From IMG/VR virus record IMGVR_UViG_3300046389_000196, positions 1 through 22,082 of that record: DNA of 22,082 bases, one strand, 5' to 3'. The DNA is from a virus. The notes under the pieces are model-generated. The model made no database searches and was not told the DNA's origin. It saw only the letters and a program-made list of their open reading frames with translations. The position numbers and the translations under genes were made by a program. This document shows, in pieces, positions 5,562 to 14,143 of this stretch. How positions within the stretch are numbered: the first letter of the stretch is position 1; every line of letters starts with the position of its first letter.

Positions 5562-7893
5562 TCTTCAACTCCTCAATCTCAGCCTTTAATTCCTTAACAG
5601 CCTCGACAAGCAAACCAATAACTTGGTCATACTGCACAGTCTTATATGTCTCGCCTTCTTCGCCGTGGAATACAGCCTCATTCTCAATGACACAAGAGGG
5701 GAGAACCTTCTCTAAATCTTGAGCCAGCAATCCGGCCGACTGGCGGCCATCCTTGAGGTAAGTAAAGGTGCAACCATTAAGCTGCTGCACTTTGGTCACT
5801 GCATTCTCGATAGGTGCAATGTCTTTCTTGAGGCGAATGTCTGAGATGGTGGTTGAGTATGCGACTACGTTGCCATCGACATGCAGGTCGCCATCTGTTT
5901 CAAGACGCATTTTTTCTGGCAGCGACGTGCCACTAGCAGTGCCGTTTCTGAATTTAATTAGACCATCCGGTTCTAGGTCTATGCCAGAGGCCGTGGAGGT
6001 GTTTCCGTTAATGCCTAAATAAGTAAAGCCACTAGAACTGTTTCTGTAACCGTTTGAATAAAGCGAAACAGCATAATTACCGTTTGACCCTAAATATCCA
6101 AGACCCGTGAAAAGCCCAACATTATTGCCACTCCCCCAATATGTAGAGGGTGGAACAACGCCGAGACCAGTATTGCCAGAACTGTCAATGGTCATGCGGT
6201 CACCGCCACCAGTCTTAAAATTAATCTGGTCATCGGTATCGGCAGTGATGCTGGTATCGCCATCAGCGTCTAGGATTAACTCGTTGCCGTTTACATCTAG
6301 TGTGCCGTTGACTGCGACATTACCACTAAACGTGCCGCCCGTGCTGGCAGCAACAGTGTCAGACACAGTAAAGGATTTGAACGCAATGACATTCAACTCG
6401 TCACCCGCAGCAGCACCTACAGTCAACACAATGCTAGTGCCGGAGGTAGCCGTATAGTCAGTGCCGTTCTCCAGCACGATACCATTCAAGGTAACAATCA
6501 GGTTAGCCGCCGTGTAAGACAGTGTGGCTGAGTTATCGTCTGTGCCAGAGAAAGTAGTCTGCCCGGCTGTTGCCGTATAGTTGTATTCCAAGATAGATGC
6601 TGTGCCAGCAGATGAGGCAGCAATCCAGTTAGCACCATCATATACGCGCATCTCATTTGCAGAAGTATTGAAGTATAATGCGCCTTCCACCAAAGCGTCA
6701 CCGTCATTATCGACTGTCGGGTCGGCTGTAAAACTTCCTAAATAAGTATCATCGAAATTATCGAAGGCAGCAGCCGCAGCGGCAGCACTATTAGCAGCCG
6801 CCGTAGCAGAGCCAGAGGCAGCAGTAGCCGAAGTAGCAGCGTTTGTTGCACTGGTAGCTGCCGCAGTTGCAGATGAGGAAGCATTACTTTCAGACGCAGC
6901 CGCCGCAGTTACGCTGTTAGATGCGTTGCTTGCACTGGTAGCAGCGTTGTTAGCCAGTGTGCTTGCAGACGATGCGCTGGAAGCTGCATTGGTCTCGCTG
7001 GTTGCAGCAGCAGTAGCACTATTAGCCGATGCAGTAGCACTCGTAGCAGACGCAGAGGCACTCGTGGAGGCCGCGCTGGCTGAGTTTGAGGCATTGGTAG
7101 CCGAGGTTGCAGCGTTAGTCTCAGAGGTAGCCGCATTGGTTTCTGAGGTAGCCGCAGCAGTGGCAGATGCAGCAGCTTCACCAGCCTTAGTTGTGGCAGT
7201 CGTGGCGTTGGTGGCTGCGTTTTGAATAGCAGTCAGGTTGTCTGTAACGTTTTGCATGTTGGTCGTTTGACCAGCAACAGTCGTTACATTTGCATCGTTG
7301 GTTGCCACAGTTGTTACATCGCTAGAAATGCCAGCAACAGTGGTTACATTGGCGGAGATGCCAGCAACAGTAGAAATATCAGCCTTAATCTGAGCCACAG
7401 TGTTTGTGTCGGCAATGGTCGGGCCGACCTCAACAGCACCAGTGATTGCATTAAACGCAAGAACCGTCCCCTTCCTAGCGTCCTTATTGGCAAGGACGAG
7501 AGTAGCGGATGTATCAGAGTCAGAAAGACGAAGGCCACGATCAGCCAAGTCTTTCATGTCTGCAATCATAGCAACGACTTTATCCAGTTCGGTGTTCAGT
7601 GACGCGACTTGGAATGGGCCGGAGGTGGGGAAGTCAGTTACACGTTCAAGGGTAACGTCACGAGTAATAACGACAACATCATTGAGAGTAGCACCAGTTA
7701 CCAGTGTAATGCTGCCAGTCGAGCCGCTACCACCAGTTACACTGTAATGCGTTGTCAACGTTTGAGGGGTATCATTGATATACACATTCAAGTCTGAGGC
7801 ATCAAAAAACTCGAATGGGACTGTAAATGCAGTCTGCCCTGCCGTAGCAGTATAGGAGATACGAGGGCTGTTATCGCTAATTAAAATTGTCAT
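5545..7893 (-). CDS. Tail fibre with T7-gp17-like N-terminus and S74 self-cleaving chaperone, 782 aa
   Basis: The main tail fibre. Residues 1-125 resemble the T7 fibre attachment domain (TATAGQTAFTVPF at 15-27). Residues 165-215 are repeated short TTVAG-type units. Residues about 225-377 form a long Ala/Ser/Thr/Asn-rich repeat like the lambda Stf fibre repeats, probably a thin triple-stranded stalk. A second TATAGQT module follows at 440-510, then a beta-rich receptor-binding region. Residues 680-782 are an intramolecular chaperone of the Peptidase_S74 type: SDIRLKKDI with Ser684 and Lys689 as the expected catalytic pair, GLLAQDLEKVLP, and a C-terminal coiled coil. Family knowledge says this domain trimerises the fibre and then cleaves itself off before the Ser. 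AGGA seven bases before ATG 7893 supports the start. Confidence 0.9.
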   Translation of the reverse strand: MTILISDNSPRISYTATAGQTAFTVPFEFFDASDLNVYINDTPQTLTTHYSVTGGSGSTGSITLVTGATLNDVVVITRDVTLERVTDFPTSGPFQVASLNTELDKVVAMIADMKDLADRGLRLSDSDTSATLVLANKDARKGTVLAFNAITGAVEVGPTIADTNTVAQIKADISTVAGISANVTTVAGISSDVTTVATNDANVTTVAGQTTNMQNVTDNLTAIQNAATNATTATTKAGEAAASATAAATSETNAATSETNAATSATNASNSASAASTSASASATSATASANSATAAATSETNAASSASSASTLANNAATSASNASNSVTAAAASESNASSSATAAATSATNAATSATAASGSATAAANSAAAAAAAFDNFDDTYLGSFTADPTVDNDGDALVEGALYFNTSANEMRVYDGANWIAASSAGTASILEYNYTATAGQTTFSGTDDNSATLSYTAANLIVTLNGIVLENGTDYTATSGTSIVLTVGAAAGDELNVIAFKSFTVSDTVAASTGGTFSGNVAVNGTLDVNGNELILDADGDTSITADTDDQINFKTGGGDRMTIDSSGNTGLGVVPPSTYWGSGNNVGLFTGLGYLGSNGNYAVSLYSNGYRNSSSGFTYLGINGNTSTASGIDLEPDGLIKFRNGTASGTSLPEKMRLETDGDLHVDGNVVAYSTTISDIRLKKDIAPIENAVTKVQQLNGCTFTYLKDGRQSAGLLAQDLEKVLPSCVIENEAVFHGEEGETYKTVQYDQVIGLLVEAVKELKAEIEELKNGTAK

Positions 7894-7916
7894 GGGGGAA
7901 TCCTATCATAAAGAAT

Positions 7917-10900
7917 TTATTTAGTCCAAAAATCTCTCATATCCTCATTGAGGCCAACAAGCTTTAACAAAGGCAAAGAAGGGGTGTTGTAGTAAAATTT
8001 AGATCTACCATCTTTTGTGTAGCCATCTAGCATATCATTGGTTGCCATATACCACTCTCTCACCATCCCCGGCCCAGCACCCGCCGCGTCCCACAAAGAA
8101 TCGCCTTCCTTTACGCGATAGCGACCCTTTAAAAAGTCATAGCTTTCATCATTTAAGCCATGCTCAATAGCTGCATGATTAGCAAGGTAAAATAAATCAC
8201 CGTAAGCACCAAACAAACCTGAGTGGTCTGCAATCCTAGCCGCGAGTTCACCAGCAGTTTTGCTTTCAAACCACCAATCTGGCTTCTTCAAACTCAAAGA
8301 AATATAAGATAAACCAAGCAGTGCTACTGCACCCTGCAATCTGTGCTGCCTTGCGGGATCAAACATTTGCCCTGTAATCCTGTTGGTAGCAGCCAAAGTA
8401 AAGTTCATAAATTGAAACGGCATACCCAACACACCAGTTTCAATCTTTGCCATCTTTACATTTTGCGTAGATACACGAGGGTCAAAGTCTAGCTTGCCCA
8501 TCGTCAAAGACTTCATCCACGGATACCACCTAACATAGGTAGCCCCATCAACTATAAGCGGTTTATCAAAGGATGTAGCGTGCATAATTGTATTTGCAAC
8601 ACCGCTATTCATAGCCGTGTCCCATCGCAACGCAAGATTTCTTTGCGCCTCAGTATCTGTCAGCCATTTGGAACGATTTGCATAATAAAACTTTCCGCTT
8701 GGATCAGCTTCCCAAACATCTCCCATACTTGCAATGGCGCGCGCATCGTCCTCATTGATACCATATCTTGCAAGATATTCTATGTCAGAGGCTTTTGCTT
8801 TATTTTTGGAAACGTCAATAGACATGCGAATAAGTTCAGATTGTCTAAATACGCCATCCACAATCTTTGAGTATCGTGTGACCATGCCTAAGTTATTGCC
8901 AAGAAGGGGGATGTTGTAAAAAGCATTTGTGATTGGGTTAAACACCCTTTCAACAGCATTAGGTTGGATTCCACGGATAGAGTCACCAATATAACGATCT
9001 TGCACCATGCCACGAGCAAGGCCAGTTTGATCGACAACAGTATCAATGTCTCCGGCGGCTTTTACAAACAGTGGTCGAAAATCTTTATCAATCAAAGGCG
9101 CAATAGTTTTGCCCAAGCCTCTTTCAAAAACAAGCATAGCTGTATCAACAACAGCAGATAAACCAGCACTATGAAGATAAGTAATACCAGCAGTTTCCTT
9201 GATTGCACGAGCAGCTTGGTTTGTAAGACTGTCGGGGTTTTCTATCAAACGCCCCATAACGCGCTGATAGTCACCCATAAACGCAGCCTTTACCTTGGCA
9301 ATCTTTGTTTCTTTTATGCCCTTTGCCTTCATGTCAGACTCAATCTGCAACATTATGTCATTGATTGTTTTGTCGCCAAAGTTGCGAGTCCATTCAATCT
9401 TACGCCCCATACGTTCAGCATAAGTATAAAGAACAGATTCGTTTTTAATAATAAAAGGGGCAACCTCATCAATAGGAATGTCAATAGCACGATGACGTAA
9501 GTGTTTGCCGCCAGCAGGAGAAACAGCAGAGTCCAGAATGTCATCTGGGTTTTCTTCCAAGATGTTGCGAACAATTTGTTCGGCTGTTTCTCGCGGGCTG
9601 TAATCGGTAGGCTTTCTTATCCACTCGCCCGGAGCATCATTTTTTCCTTCTCTCCAGAAGTGAGTTTCTTTTGTAAGATACCGCTCAAAAGCAGCAGTCA
9701 AGCCTTCGCGCGCATCCTCGCTAGATGTTAAAAGTTTCTTATCATAGTAGATTGGAAAAATGTAATCATTGCGAGAACCAGCATAGTTTTGATAGCCCTC
9801 GTAATATGCAATCTGCTCTTCCAAGTCTTGCGCTTTTGCGCGCAAGTCAGCAGTTTGTGACTCTCTTAAGTCTAATTCGCCTAATGATTTTGCTTCAACA
9901 CGATCATGGACAACATTATATTTTCTAACAAACGCATTAGCATCTTCATCTTTCATAAGTGAGGCCATTTGTTTTTTTAAGGCTTCCTTATATTTTTCTG
10001 CGTTTTGCTCTAAGAATATATCATCCGCAGTTTTTTCTCTTGCTGGAGCAAGGTCAAGTTCTTGCTCACGCATGTTTAATTCTTCTAACTCAGCGCGTAT
10101 CTTTGTAAGATGTGCATTTACATTCTTAACATTCCGCAACAAACCTACATCCTGACTGCTCTGAAGAAAGCTGTCGTAATGTTGCCGCAAAAACTCAAAG
10201 GTTTTTTTCTGGGCTGGGCTTGCATCTTGCATAATTTTAGCTCGCTTAGCAGGATTGCTTGCGCGAACATACATATCAGCAGTATCTTCAAACCACTTAT
10301 CAAATTCGGTTTGCCTACCAATCATCTTTCGCTTTTGCCCAGAAGATAAGTCCACACCACTAAGCTGTGTTGTAGCTTCCTTGCCCATAACCTCTTTGTT
10401 GTATTCACGGCGAATACGCAACAACTCATTGTTTGCGCGAACTGTGTATACAGGTATGCGCTGTCTGATTGACTGTGTGCCACGACCAGCAATGTTTTGC
10501 TCCATAGCCATAGCACCATTGCCTTCCATTAACTGATAGTCACGCTTTAACCAGTTGGGAACGTCCTTATCTAGCAAGATTGTTTTGGCTGGGGTAGGGA
10601 TAAGCTTGAACCAAATGCTATCCGTAAACATAGTTTTCTTTATATTGTAGCCTTCGTATGTCCGGCTCAATGCTTCTCTATTGATACGGTTTTGAAAGTC
10701 TGCTGATGACTCAGCAGCTTGGCGCGGGTCTGACTTTCTTAGGCTTTCCCTATTGATTAAAAAGTGTTTGTATTCTGTAGGGGTGTTAAAAGCGTTTTCT
10801 GGAATTAAGTCAACGCCCTCTGGCAAATCAGCTTGATCAGCCATCCACGGCTTTTCGTCAAACGTTTGCTCAATCTTTTTGGGATTAACTCTAATAGACT

Positions 10901-11615
10901 TGCCATCCGAAACTACAGATTCATCCATCTTTTCAGATACAACAATTTTAGTTCCATCTATTTCATCTGCCATCTCGCCACGAGCAAGGTCTCTCAACTT
11001 TCCAGCAGATCTATGAAATGACCCTTGTGTATTAAACACAGCACTACCAGCAGCACCAAGAACCGTTGAGAAAGCGGTGGCAGTCAAAAGATTAAGACCA
11101 GTTTCTCCTGTTGTATTGACAGGGTCAAATGGCGCGCGAATAGTTTCTGCCGCTGCGCCAAAAGCAAGGCCACCCTTTGCGGAGGCAAGAGCAGCTTGCC
11201 TAACAGTCATGCCCCCCTTTGCAAGCAAACCAAGTTGACCCACAATAGGAATTGCAAAACCTAAAGCTAATGGATCTGCAAGCCCGGCGACCAATGCACC
11301 AGAAAAGAAATCAGACTCAGCAAGCACATTTCTACGAGACCTGTTTTCATCAATAGAGTTTTTAATAAACTTAAGGTGGTCTAAGTTTTTTGCTCGCGCA
11401 AAGTCAGACTCAAATCCCTCATAACCATCGGCATCCTCAAATGGATTAAAGTCTGGGTCACGATCCATTGCTCCAAAAAATATTTCTTCTTGCGTCCTAG
11501 CAATGATAGGAGAATAAGAATAACCAAATGCAGCCTTAAAACTTTCGTCAAAGGATGGTTCTTTTTCATGCCTATAAAAATTATTTGGATTAAGACTTGC
11601 GTAATATTCCGACAT
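7917..11615 (-). CDS. Large internal virion (ejection) protein, gp16-like, 1232 aa
   Basis: By size and order this is the large internal core protein of a T7-like particle, which would be ejected and help carry DNA across the cell envelope. Hydrophobic Gly/Ala-rich stretches at about residues 104-160 and 174-194 could insert in membranes. Charged helical, coiled-coil-like segments lie around 500-530 and 590-610. Weaker hydrophobic helices occur at about 808-830 and 1092-1110. I see no lytic transglycosylase motif, unlike T7 gp16, so virion muralytic activity is not supported here. The start ATG 11615 overlaps the previous stop (TAATG), with AGGGA just upstream. The functional call rests mostly on synteny and size. 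Confidence 0.75.
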   Translation of the reverse strand: MSEYYASLNPNNFYRHEKEPSFDESFKAAFGYSYSPIIARTQEEIFFGAMDRDPDFNPFEDADGYEGFESDFARAKNLDHLKFIKNSIDENRSRRNVLAESDFFSGALVAGLADPLALGFAIPIVGQLGLLAKGGMTVRQAALASAKGGLAFGAAAETIRAPFDPVNTTGETGLNLLTATAFSTVLGAAGSAVFNTQGSFHRSAGKLRDLARGEMADEIDGTKIVVSEKMDESVVSDGKSIRVNPKKIEQTFDEKPWMADQADLPEGVDLIPENAFNTPTEYKHFLINRESLRKSDPRQAAESSADFQNRINREALSRTYEGYNIKKTMFTDSIWFKLIPTPAKTILLDKDVPNWLKRDYQLMEGNGAMAMEQNIAGRGTQSIRQRIPVYTVRANNELLRIRREYNKEVMGKEATTQLSGVDLSSGQKRKMIGRQTEFDKWFEDTADMYVRASNPAKRAKIMQDASPAQKKTFEFLRQHYDSFLQSSQDVGLLRNVKNVNAHLTKIRAELEELNMREQELDLAPAREKTADDIFLEQNAEKYKEALKKQMASLMKDEDANAFVRKYNVVHDRVEAKSLGELDLRESQTADLRAKAQDLEEQIAYYEGYQNYAGSRNDYIFPIYYDKKLLTSSEDAREGLTAAFERYLTKETHFWREGKNDAPGEWIRKPTDYSPRETAEQIVRNILEENPDDILDSAVSPAGGKHLRHRAIDIPIDEVAPFIIKNESVLYTYAERMGRKIEWTRNFGDKTINDIMLQIESDMKAKGIKETKIAKVKAAFMGDYQRVMGRLIENPDSLTNQAARAIKETAGITYLHSAGLSAVVDTAMLVFERGLGKTIAPLIDKDFRPLFVKAAGDIDTVVDQTGLARGMVQDRYIGDSIRGIQPNAVERVFNPITNAFYNIPLLGNNLGMVTRYSKIVDGVFRQSELIRMSIDVSKNKAKASDIEYLARYGINEDDARAIASMGDVWEADPSGKFYYANRSKWLTDTEAQRNLALRWDTAMNSGVANTIMHATSFDKPLIVDGATYVRWYPWMKSLTMGKLDFDPRVSTQNVKMAKIETGVLGMPFQFMNFTLAATNRITGQMFDPARQHRLQGAVALLGLSYISLSLKKPDWWFESKTAGELAARIADHSGLFGAYGDLFYLANHAAIEHGLNDESYDFLKGRYRVKEGDSLWDAAGAGPGMVREWYMATNDMLDGYTKDGRSKFYYNTPSLPLLKLVGLNEDMRDFWTK

Positions 11616-13678
11616 TACATTCCCTGTGCAATTTGCCTACCAATAATAGTCTGCTCAAAGTCTAACTCATCTCTAGCTTGGGCAGCTTCCGCCTCTTTTT
11701 GAGCCTTAGATATTTTTCTAACTTGCTTCATACGAAGTTGTGTTGCCTTGTGCTTAACCATATCAGTATCAAACACTAAATACTTACCATCTGATCGAGT
11801 TAAGAACTCACCAGTTTCAGTATTTTCTAAAAAATACATTGCTCGTTTGTGGTCTGATTTTGTTTCAATAGGAACAAGCCTTACATTTCCCTCGTCAGGT
11901 CTAATGTCTAAGTTTTCTTTCCATAAACCGTTTCGATCTATTAACTCTTTATTGATAAAGTAATCAATATAAGTATCACCAAACTCTTCTGGAGACTCCT
12001 CAATCAAAGCTGATTGATTGCTTCTCTCAAAAAACAATTCCGGTGCATATATAGAAGCCTCTTCTTCTGAAAGATACTGAGAGGGTCTTGATATTGTTTC
12101 AAAATATTCTTTTGTTGAACTTTTAACATCAGACAAACTATCGCTTAACCTTACCTGTTCTGCAACAACTGGATAAAGTCTTTCGCGGACAGTGGGGGGA
12201 TAGTCATCAAGAATATTATCAGACAGTTTTTTAATTGACTGCATAAAGTTATCAGAATCTTGAAACTCTACTTCACTTCCGCCTATTGTTTTCACCTTGT
12301 CTAAAAGGTCTGGATTTGAAATGGAGGCGTTAATAACATCAATGCCCTCTTGAAGTCTGGCATTACCATAAGACGCGCGCCAGTTAGAAAGAAACCTCAT
12401 TCGAGAGTATGTAACAGGGTCTAAGCCATTGTTGGTTTTTACAACGCCCCGTGTTGTGCTTCGTTCTTTTGTTCTATCAAAAAACGTAATAGCATTTTGC
12501 ACAGCTACGGAGTCAGCACCAGATTTCCCAGAAACGACAGCCTCAAATAAATTTACTTGATTTGTAGAATATTGACCTTGTTCATTTGCATGTCCAATCA
12601 ACTCACGAGACTCTATAGAATCGGGGTCTCCTAAAAACTCAAGGCCAGTAAGTTGTGCTTCCCTAAATATCTTATCACTATCTTCTGGCGTTGAGACACC
12701 AAGTTGAAAACGCATTGCAGCATTTTGGTCTTCTCTTATTTTAGTTTCTTCCGAAGCAATTTTTCCAGAAAGCTCAGACAAATTACTTGAAATTTTATTC
12801 CAAGTTTCCGTATCAGCAGCTTGCATTTCTTTTAACTGTGGGAATTTTTTTAAACTTTCCTCACTCCAGCCAAGAAGTCTTGCTTCAGAAGATAACTTTT
12901 TTAAATCTCTACTGTTTGCTGCATTAGCTTTTACAGCATAATTTATAATCGCAGCGGATTCGTTTTGAATAAACTCGCGGTCAACAGATGCGTAAGTATC
13001 TGGGGATACGCCAGAGGATTTAAATCTCTCAAGCGCATGCAAGCCCAACTCACGCCCTTCGGAAATGCCCCCATTAGAAATAAGGGTATTAACCCCCCTA
13101 GCAGCATCTTGTATAAAAGTCCTTGCATTAGATTCCGCCAAGTCATTAGCAGCTTGAACTTTTTTTAGTCGTAAGTTGTTGTATGTGTCACTGCCATATT
13201 GGGCTGAAAGGTTTTTGTAATCCTCTAAAAACAACGAGGCATTTGAGCCTGCAATAAGTGCTTCTTTTTCAGAACTATAACTGCTCCAAAGTTCTTTGAA
13301 AATCTCTGGGTCGCCCTTTGATTCAAGGCTTAAGTCAACAGCAGCGTTCTTTAAGTTAATTGTTTCTTTTATTTCATACTGCGCTGCCATTTGTTTTAAA
13401 GCGGCACTTGTCCCTGCTCCACCCATTAAGAGTTGATTGGGAAGTTCTTTAACAGTAATTTCTCCAGTTTCAGAGTCGCGCGTTACAGCTTCTTTTCCAT
13501 ACTCTTCCCCAGCAGACTGAGAAAGAGCGGCTGCAACACGAAAGCCTGCATCTGAAACTGTTTTATAAAAATCGCCTTTTGCTGCTGCTGCTCTGTCAGA
13601 ACCAGTTCTAACATTTACAACACCAATTCTAGGTGTTTTGTAAGATTGTCCTGCAACAGGTCTTTTTAACTCAGCCAT
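11615..13678 (-). CDS. Internal virion protein, gp15-like, 687 aa
   Basis: A predominantly helical, charged protein with an Arg/Lys-containing N-terminus (MAELKRPVAGQSYKTPRIGV) and long amphipathic helices. There is no membrane segment and no enzymatic motif that I recognise. Its place between a 153-aa gp14-like gene and the 1232-aa gene, and its size, match the middle internal core protein of T7-like phages, which assembles in the capsid on the portal and is ejected into the cell. It starts three bases after the preceding stop (TAA GTT ATG) and ends in a TAATG overlap. Confidence 0.7.
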   Translation of the reverse strand: MAELKRPVAGQSYKTPRIGVVNVRTGSDRAAAAKGDFYKTVSDAGFRVAAALSQSAGEEYGKEAVTRDSETGEITVKELPNQLLMGGAGTSAALKQMAAQYEIKETINLKNAAVDLSLESKGDPEIFKELWSSYSSEKEALIAGSNASLFLEDYKNLSAQYGSDTYNNLRLKKVQAANDLAESNARTFIQDAARGVNTLISNGGISEGRELGLHALERFKSSGVSPDTYASVDREFIQNESAAIINYAVKANAANSRDLKKLSSEARLLGWSEESLKKFPQLKEMQAADTETWNKISSNLSELSGKIASEETKIREDQNAAMRFQLGVSTPEDSDKIFREAQLTGLEFLGDPDSIESRELIGHANEQGQYSTNQVNLFEAVVSGKSGADSVAVQNAITFFDRTKERSTTRGVVKTNNGLDPVTYSRMRFLSNWRASYGNARLQEGIDVINASISNPDLLDKVKTIGGSEVEFQDSDNFMQSIKKLSDNILDDYPPTVRERLYPVVAEQVRLSDSLSDVKSSTKEYFETISRPSQYLSEEEASIYAPELFFERSNQSALIEESPEEFGDTYIDYFINKELIDRNGLWKENLDIRPDEGNVRLVPIETKSDHKRAMYFLENTETGEFLTRSDGKYLVFDTDMVKHKATQLRMKQVRKISKAQKEAEAAQARDELDFEQTIIGRQIAQGM

Positions 13679-13681
13679 AAC

Positions 13682-14143
13682 TTACGTCTTTCTATAGTAG
13701 TCAGCTGCTCGTAAAGCAGTATCAAGCAAACTTGCTCGCGCTTCAGATTTATACGCCGCCGCCGCAGACGCGCCTGATCGCCTAACCGCCTCAGCCTCTC
13801 TTTTTATGGACTCACGCTCACGATCAACGCCAGCACGAAGACGGTCAATATTTCTGCCGTATTTTTCACGCCCGGCTTTTCTGATTGCCTCTAAGCTTCT
13901 GTCTGTTCGTCCTGCATATGCAGCTGCCGCAACATTGTAACTTTCCATCTCCTGCAACTGTTCCTGCATATCAAGATGCTCTTGTCCAGCACGCTCTTCC
14001 ATCATGCCTATTTGCAAAAGTATTTCATTAGCTTGACGCGCAGCTTCCTGCCTTGCGCGCCTTGCGGCCTTGCGCTTGCTACGGCTTCCCATAATCCCAC
14101 TAGCTATAGAAAGCCCTGCTGAAATTGCTTGCACGTAAGCCAT
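13682..14143 (-). CDS. Internal virion protein, gp14-like, 153 aa
   Basis: The short hydrophobic N-terminus (AISAGLSIASGIMG, about residues 5-18) is followed by a strongly basic stretch (SRSKRKAARRARQEAARQA). The rest is a long Ala/Arg/Glu-rich helix, probably coiled coil, ending YYRKT. This layout is typical of the smallest internal core protein in T7-like and related podoviruses, which goes to the outer membrane after ejection. The ATG overlaps the previous TAA (TAATG, 14141-14145). The gene order portal ... gp11, gp12, gp14, gp15, gp16 supports the call. Confidence 0.75.
   Translation of the reverse strand: MAYVQAISAGLSIASGIMGSRSKRKAARRARQEAARQANEILLQIGMMEERAGQEHLDMQEQLQEMESYNVAAAAYAGRTDRSLEAIRKAGREKYGRNIDRLRAGVDRERESIKREAEAVRRSGASAAAAYKSEARASLLDTALRAADYYRKT

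Noticed and set aside
6770-7220. Repeated DNA that could look like a satellite or CRISPR-like array
   Set aside because: The repeats are imperfect, codon-phased and translate to a fibre stalk repeat. There are no uniform repeats with unique spacers and no cas genes.
6926-7225. Long plus-strand Ala/Val/Leu-rich open frame inside the fibre gene
   Set aside because: It is the complement of the Ala/Ser/Thr repeat region of the fibre, where GC-rich repeated codons leave the opposite strand open. There is no ribosome site and the product is low complexity.
8580-8870. Plus-strand open frames of 60-110 aa opposite the 1232- and 687-aa genes
   Set aside because: They are shadows of well-supported minus-strand genes, lack ribosome sites, and give compositionally odd proteins.
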